Part shown: piece by piece, positions 57,614-64,000 of the stretch
How the letters are laid out: every line of letters begins with the position of its first letter
How positions within the stretch are numbered: the stretch's first letter is position 1
Source: Diplosphaera chodatii
Lineage: Eukaryota; Chlorophyta; Trebouxiophyceae; Prasiolales; Stichococcaceae
Length of the DNA: 64,000 bases
NCBI GenBank assembly: GCA_032358165.1
Contig: JAALGY010000019.1
Location: 1,488,001 to 1,552,000, forward strand
Reading direction: 5' to 3'
Position numbers and translations under genes: made by a program
Notes under the pieces: model-generated
The model's input: only the letters and a program-made list of their open reading frames with translations
The model's database searches: none
What the model was told of the DNA's origin: nothing

Positions 57614-60600
57614 ATGGGCGATGCAGCCGGCAGCCTGCCGTCCAGCCGCGATACAGCTGCCGAGTCGCAGCTGGAGGATGACGCGATGCAGCTCGCCAGC
57701 TGTGCTGGCACCGGCCACAAGGCAACAGGCGAGTGCGCAGCACTACAACGGCATGCCGTGCAGCCCGGGCTGCTGCCGCCGGGCCGGGTGGAATCCGCAA
57801 CCTCTGCGCGGCCCAGCCGGTCAGATGGCAGCCAGATGTCCGACGCCAGCCAGCCCAGCGGCACGCAATGCGCCAGAGCGGAGGCAGTCTCCGGAGCGCA
57901 GCCAAGTGGTGCCGCCGCCACAGCACCTTGTGAGCCTACAGCAGCGCAGCACGGGGCCTCGGGCCTGCTGGACCCCACGGCAGCAGATGACGCTCGGGCC
58001 GGCGCTGGCATGGCGACAATGGCGGCCACAGCAGCAGCGGTGATGACGGGTGCTGCGGCGGCGGTCACAGCGCCCGTGCAGAGCATCAAGCCACGAGGCG
58101 CGCACCGCCGAAAGCGGCCGCCGCAGCGGTCCGAGCCGGAGGGCGCCCTGCAGCGCAGCAGCGGCGCCGGTGACGGCAGCAGCAGCGGAGACGACGCGAC
58201 GCCGCTGGCTGTCGACCGGCCGCGGCGCGGCGGCCTCATATCTACTGCTGCTGAGGGCGCCTCACCGCAGTCGCCAGCGCAGCCGCAGCACCCAGACGGC
58301 CCGCCGCCAGCCAAGCGACAGCGCTCAATGGCACATGCTGAGGCCATGCTGCCGTCAGAGGTCCCGCAGCCCATCCGCAAGGGCTTCGGCAGCAGCCACT
58401 TCCCGGCGTCGCCTGCCGAACAGCAGCAGCGTAGGGAGGAGGGCCAGCCCGCACGCTCAGGGTCGTCAACGCCCGAGTACCATACAGACGGTGGCAATCT
58501 GCATTGGAAGAAGTCGTGGCGGCGACGGTCTGATGGCGGGGGCGCGCCAGCAGCAGGCGAGCAGAGTGGGCAGTCGCAGCCGCTATCGCACCAGGTGGGC
58601 ACCTTGCCATCAGCCGGTGTTGTGCGCCTGAAGGGCTACTTGCACCCTTCTGAGCAGAATGGGGACCAGCAGTGCGACAACGGCAGCGTTGAATCCTGAA
58701 AGTCCAAATCTGCAGGCGGCCGGCAAGGCGGAGCAGCTGCAGTGGGACGGGCTCACGCTGCAGCAGGCGGCCAAACGGGCGGCTGCTCAGCAGCTGCAGG
58801 TGCGGTCGCCAAGGGCTGGCGGCGCTGAGCAGCCCCTGCTGTCCGGCAGCGGCGGCAGCGGCAGCGGCAGTGGAGCCGCCGCCCTGCTCGGCGGCCTCAA
58901 GTCGCCCTTCAGAGTGAGCATCGGAGCCTTCATTCCCTCTGCCATGCTGTCAACTGAGCACCACCTGTTGATGGCCTGCTGATGCAACTGGATGGTCAGC
59001 GCACGATAGAGGCGAGGCACGTGGCCGAGATGTGGCACAGTTTGGTGTGCATCGCGCGCTGCAGGGCGTGAGCTGGTGCCGCATCATGAGCAAGTGGCGT
59101 GCGCAGTTCGGGTACGGCGGGAAATGCCGCAACCTGGGCTATTTCGACGACCCAGCAGATGCGGTGCGCACAGCCGCACAGCGTTGAATATATTTAGGGT
59201 TTCCAGGGGCCGCATGCCCATAGGGCGCATGAAAGGTGACAGACCGAGGTCCCAGGCGCCGTGGTGCCACAGCACATCTGCCGCTGCCGCAGCCACAGCA
59301 TGATCGCCTGAGACTGGCCCGCGCTGGTGTGACAGGCGCGCTGCTATGACGCCGCGACTCGGCGGGAGCGCAAGCCGGGCGCCCCCGTCAACTTCCCCAT
59401 CTCCGCCGAGGAGGTGGCAGCCCGGCCGCGCGGCCCGCCCCCCAGCCGCACCGAACGCCAGGTGCCCCAGCTGCTGTCCCCTTGGTACTCTGCAGGAGTT
59501 GCGAACAGGGTCATGGTTTGCTGACTGCCCAAGTACCGTATATGGCGGACCAGCACTACTGTGTCCGCTGGTCTGCTGGTCAAAGCGTGCGACTATCCAG
59601 CTATGTTTTGTGGGTTGAGCGGCAGCAGCCCTGTTGCTGAGGCAGAGCATGGTAGGTGCACTGTACAGCAACATGTTCGTACAGGCCGCCGCAGCGGTGT
59701 CAGCAGTCTGAGCGGTCGACCACCTTGTCAAGCACGAAATGACTAATCTCTGGTACAGCTACTTAGTGGTACTGTTGTACCGACGGTCGCGTGTCTTGTA
59801 AGACGGCTGACCCCCCCAGTCACGCACGACTGGGCAGGGTCCTACTGCTGACGGTGCACTTCCACTGATCAGATGGACGTGACTGGGTCATGACGTCGGG
59901 CATGACCTGGTACAATTGCAGTTTCAGGATCCGGGGCCAATGCCTTGCCCGCCGCGGCGGCCGAGGTCGAAGCTGCTGGGCGCCCGGTCGCAGCCGGTGG
60001 ACGGCACGCCACGGCCGCAGTGGCGGCAGCGGCCGGCCGCGGCAGCAGGCAGCGAGGGTGCTGCTTTGCCTGCGGCGGAGGGCGATGCCCACCCTGGGGC
60101 ACCCTCGCGGCGCTCGGCACGCCCGGCACGCCGGCGGCAGGTGCCGGACTACGAATTCTCCGGCATGTCCGACAGCTCCCAGACCTCGACGTTTTCCGAC
60201 GGCGGCACCGCCGCCGCTGCTGTTCGGGCCTTTGCAGACGTCGGCGGCGCCTCCAGCAACCGGCGACCGTCGTTCGCAGCAGCAGCCGGAGTAGCGACAG
60301 GAATGGCGCCGGCTGCAAAGCAGCTGCAGCAGCAGCCGCCGCAGCCGCCGCCGCCGCCGCCAGTGGCACGCAACAGTGGGCGTGGCTCCAGGCGCTCGAG
60401 CGGCACAGAGCACCCGCCCCAGCAGAAGCTGACCAGCGCGTATGTGGGCGTGTGCTGGTCCTGCCGCTCCAACAAGTGGCGCGCGCAGCTCAACATCCGC
60501 GGCAAGGTACGACCACGGTGCCACTGACGGCAGGGCTGGCCCCGTTGTATGAACCAAACATGGAAGGGTGCTTGCAAGTCTTCGCTAAGCCTGGGAGCAT

Positions 60601-63600
60601 CGTTAAAGCTGTACCCCTCAACGCAACCTGTGCATGGCTGCCTGCAGATCACGCACCTGGGCTTCTTCACGAACGAGGTGGACGCTGCACGCGCCTTCGA
60701 TGCAGCGGTGCTGTCGCTGCCAGACATTGGCCGCCGCACCCTCAACTTCCCACAGGTCAGCACCCACGTGGCTCATCACTGCTCCTGCTTGTGGTTGTGC
60801 ACGCATGATCACAGATCCAGATCCCATCCATCTTTTGGGCTGCTGCCCTGTCCGTACATGTAGATGCTGGAGTCGTGGGGCTTCTGTCCCCTCAAGACTG
60901 GCACACCTGTATACAGACTGTGTCGGTGCTCAGCGTTTGACGCTATGCTGTCTACTGCTGCTGCAGGGGGAGGCAGAGGCGGCAGCCTTGGATCAGCAGG
61001 CAGCGCAGCAGCAGGCGCAGGCACAGCAGCAGCGGCAGCAGCAGCAGCAGCAGCAGCGGGCGCTGCAGCAGGCACAGGTGCGTGTGGGCACTCACCCACC
61101 TACTGGCAGTGCCCTTGCATCCTGCAAAGTGCTCTGCACCGCAGCAGGCCCGGGCCTGGGTGTGGCAGCTGGCTGACCGCTGCAGCCTCCACACATGATC
61201 TGACTGCTGCTGCGCATGTTTCTTGCAGGCGCAGGGGGAGCGGGGGCGGGTGGTGCGCCCCCGGCCGCAGCAGGGGCAGGCGGCGCCGTGGGGCACGCAG
61301 CCGGGGGACCTGGCGGCGGTGGCGGCGCTGCAGGCGGCCACGCTGCGGGGGCTGGCGGGGGCCGGGCCGCCCCCGCCCTCCGCGCAGCTGCAGCAGCACC
61401 AGGCGGCGCTGCAGCGGCGGGCCGCCGACGAGTACCTGTGGCAGAGCCAGCACCTGCACATGGAGGTGCGGCCCGGCTCACTATGCAGTCGAGTCTGCGC
61501 ATGCCCATGGAATACTTGGGACACGCTGTTTGTGCCTCTATACGGGCAGCCGGGAACGGGAGGCGGCGCCGGGATGCAATGTTGGCACCCTGCTGAGCTG
61601 ATGCACCTGAACATGCGTACCCTTGCAGGCCCTGCAGCAGCAGCATCAGCAGCAACAGGCGCAGGCGCAGCAGCAGCAGCAGCAGCGCCAGGCGGTGCTG
61701 CTGCAGCAGGCGCAGGCGCAGCAGGAGGCCCTGCAGCAGCAGCACGCCCAGCAGCAGGCCCAGCTGCAGCACCAGGCGCAGCAGATCGCGCAGCAGCAGG
61801 CGCAGGCGCAGCTGCTGCGCAGCGTGAGCGACATCAGCACCGCCAGCAACATGGGCGGCGGCGGCAGCGGCGGCAACAGCCCCATCGCGGCGCAGCTGCT
61901 GCAGCAGTGGCAGCAGGCGGCGCGCTCCAGCGCCAGGGCAGCGGTCGAGAAGACCAAGCTGGACATCATCGCCGAGTGCGCTGCTAAAGCTGTGCATCCG
62001 CACGCCCCCTGACAACCCCATGCCTTGCATTCCCCCGTGCACTCTCAGCATCCGCCGTGTGCATCCTGATGGTGAGGCATTTAGCTCAAGAACGGGTGCA
62101 TCCTGGTGGTAAAGCATCTAGCTCATGAGCTGTGTGCAAGGTACTCATACACATGTATCCCTGCTGCAGGCACGCTGCCCAGCTGCCAGACTCCGGGGCC
62201 AATGCCGCCCGCCTGGCGCAGGCGCAGCAGCTGCTGGCCCTTGCGACGCAGCTGCAGCTGGGGTACCCCGCTGCGCAGCCGGCCCCGGCGGCGTCGCCCC
62301 GTGGGGCCGCCCCGCCCCAGCCCACCACGCAGATCACCGACGTCACCGAAGCGCTGGCGACGGCGGCGGCCGCCGAAGCCGCTGCAGCGGACAACGCTTC
62401 GAGGCACGCCGGCCCGTCGGCACCCCAGACCGAGATGCACGCGGCTGCGCTGCTGAAGGCAGCGGGCGCCAGCTCGGGCGCCAGCGGCAGCGGCGCTGCC
62501 ATGTCCTCGTCTGACGCCGCCGCTGCAGTGGCGATCGAGCTGTATGCGGCGGCGCTGAACAAGGCGGGCGGCACCAGCAGTGGTGCTGCTGGCGGCAGCC
62601 CGCCCGGCGGCGGCGGCAACCGGGGCGGCGGCATCAGCCGGCAGACCAGCGACCTTGCGCGCCAAGCGCAGCTGGCCCGCCAGTCCCAGTCCAGCGACCT
62701 GTCGCGGCTGACGGGCCAGAGCCGGCAGGCGGGCGCCCTCGGGCGGCACTCCAGCGGCCTGGCGCGCGACTCCAGCGGCATCGCCAGCTTCCTGACCGCC
62801 ATGGAGACGGGCTTGGCGCCGCCAGGTGCCCCCTGGAGAACCCTGCTGACTGACCGTGATGACAATGTCTGCTCGGCATGCCACCACAATGCATGTTCAT
62901 GGTTGCAGATACCCAGGCAGCAGCTTGCGCTCAGCTCGGCTGGATGGTGATTCTAAAGGCACAGAGCAGGCCACTGCATGAATTCGTCTGACGCTGCGGT
63001 GATTCGCTGGAACAGGGCTGGGAGCGTGGGCGGCGGCGGCCACGCTGCAGCAGAAGCGCGACCTCATGCGCAACTACAGCGACAAGAGCGACACCAGCAC
63101 CGCTGCGCTGCTGGAGTCGCTGCTGGATGCTTCCAGGCGGTAAGCAGCGCTGCAGAAATCATGCCGCCGAGATTGTTCTTGCCCCGTAGTGTCATTGCCA
63201 ACTTGTTGCTGAGCAGCTGCTTGCCTGTGCAGCATGCTAGGATGAGTGCTGTATGGTGCACCGTTGTGACAGTATGTCGGTAGTAGAGGGTGTCGAGGCC
63301 AGGCGCCTAACATCGGCGGCACATCCATGTGGTGCACAGGCAGGAAGCTGGTGGTCTGTCGCCGATGGCTGGCGTGCCTCAGGACCTTGCGTCGCAGGCG
63401 CTGGCGCTGTCGCAGGCGGCATCGCAGCCTCCGCAGCAGCGCCCAATCCTGCAGCGCCAGTCTTCGTCGTTTGCCGAGACACACGGTATGTCATCAATTG
63501 TGTTTGCATAAGTCATCCCGTCAGCATGCGTGCAAGACTTTGATTTGATGATGCATACACTCTTGCGATGGACTCTTCCAGATCCATGTCAGGTTCAGGG

Positions 63601-63715
63601 CACTATGTAGTGCATGCGTCCCAATGCCACTGTTTTGCCTGAAGCCAACAAATTCTGCTATGCAGCTACGGACCTGACTCTGGCCTGGGGCAACGCCAAG
63701 CGTCCGCGACCCTGA
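57614..63715 (+). CDS. double-AP2-domain transcription factor
   Basis: DNA-binding regulator of the AP2 subfamily (two AP2 domains, as in ANT or WRI1). Thirteen exons join in phase: 57614-58594, 58716-58913, 59065-59163, 59336-59461, 59922-60506, 60648-60755, 60967-61077, 61229-61465, 61629-61975, 62170-62825, 63016-63139, 63340-63485 and 63666-63715. The product is about 1,250 residues. AP2 domain 1 runs from FRGVSWCRIMSKWRAQF through LGYFDDPADAARCYD to GAPVNFP. Domain 2 runs from YVGVCWSCRSNKWRAQL through LGFFTNEVDAARAFD to RTLNFP. A basic segment (KPRGAHRRKRPP) and KRQR may serve as nuclear localisation signals. The C-terminal half is Gln/Ala-rich, resembling an activation domain, then Ser/Arg-rich. 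The start is ATG 57614 (MGDAAGSLPSSRD); the frame is open about 70 codons further upstream, so 5' exons are possible. Confidence 0.88.
61021..61077 (+). repeat. CAG repeat encoding a glutamine tract
   Basis: About seven consecutive CAG codons with CGG interruptions occur in exon 7 of the AP2 gene; a second Gln-rich stretch begins at 61629. Polyglutamine of this kind is common in algal transcription factors. Confidence 0.85.
62059..62130. repeat. imperfect 37-bp tandem duplication in an intron
   Basis: The unit starting GTGCATCCTGATGGTGAGGC at 62059 recurs at 62096 as GTGCATCCTGGTGGTAAAGC, and the similarity continues through TTAGCTCAAGA versus CTAGCTCATGA. Both copies are in the intron between exons 9 and 10 of the AP2 gene. 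Confidence 0.8.
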
Positions 63716-64000
63716 GCCAGGAACAATTTTGTTGCTGACCCACGGGTGGCTGAAAGCAGAAGTCGAATGGATTACAGCATACAGGCACCGCCGTGGTTTA
63801 CTGGATGGCATAGGCATCAATACCTTCTATGACAGTCACATGGGGCTTGCACGAGGTTTCTTTGCCATGAACCGGCTGGCGCCTGCCGGGGATATAGCGC
63901 TAGCAGAGCTTCCAACAGCGGGGCGTCCTGCCACGAAGTGAAGCTGCGCAGCTGCACAAACTCATGCGGGTGTAGTGCCAAGGACCCACAGTGATTTGCC
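63716..64000. other. 3' flank of the AP2 gene
   Basis: The last 285 nt of the window follow the AP2 stop codon. A plus-strand frame of 70 codons (63729-63941) has no known motif and probably lies in the 3' UTR. Nothing else was seen. Confidence 0.4.

Noticed and set aside
1..64000. tRNA or rRNA genes, CRISPR arrays, bacterial-type operons
   Set aside because: No T-loop/anticodon arrangement, spaced repeats or operon layout was noticed by eye; a tRNAscan-type search would be needed to exclude tRNA genes fully.

Overview
This window is nuclear DNA of a green alga, most likely a trebouxiophyte or close relative. Almost every gene is cut into short exons (about 40-600 nt) separated by introns mostly of about 100-300 nt with GT-AG or, unusually often, GC-AG ends. 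The products are plant/algal in character: a magnesium-chelatase I subunit, a PPR-SMR protein, a Raf-like ankyrin kinase and a double-AP2 transcription factor. Long Gln/Ala/Pro/Gly-rich coding stretches are common. No operons, phage genes, insertion sequences or CRISPR arrays were seen. Gene spans below are coding spans that include introns; exon borders were placed by hand from splice signals, reading phase and family conservation.

Layout, left to right. A possible minus-strand gene fragment (1-715). ChlI2-like Mg-chelatase subunit (+, 969-3769). Small Tim TIM9 (-, 4256-4875). A ten-exon nucleotide-sugar transporter (-, 5633-8115). A long CC2D2A/MKS6 ciliary transition-zone gene (+, assigned from 9953 to 16226, with possible earlier exons). 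An unrecognised gene (-, 16843-17872). An atypical SDR (-, 18492-19975). The TFIIIC subunit GTF3C6 (-, 20316-20902). An ankyrin/Raf-like kinase (+, 22128-27191). An AUP1-like PlsC acyltransferase (+, 28208-30190). A single-pass membrane protein with a beta-propeller-like lumenal part (-, 30623-34710). A sialate O-acetylesterase-like SGNH hydrolase (+, 35674-40261). A disordered-protein ORF (-, 41476-42478). A MazG-fold dCTP pyrophosphatase (-, 42647-43849). A low-complexity protein (-, 43957-45376). A very long PPR-SMR gene (-, 46548 to about 55517). A double-AP2 regulator with glutamine-rich tail (+, 57614-63715).

The genes are functionally unrelated neighbours, as expected in a eukaryote: chlorophyll synthesis, mitochondrial import, Golgi transport, cilium gating, Pol III transcription, ER lipid metabolism, nucleotide-pool sanitation, probable organelle RNA metabolism and transcriptional control. 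The most striking are the ciliary gene in a lineage best known for non-flagellated vegetative cells, a kinase with a greatly enlarged activation segment, a dCTPase whose stop codon sits inside a strong splice donor leading into a 1-kb open frame, and at least six GC-AG introns. Two stretches (about 45.4-46.5 kb and 55.5-57.6 kb) remain unexplained.
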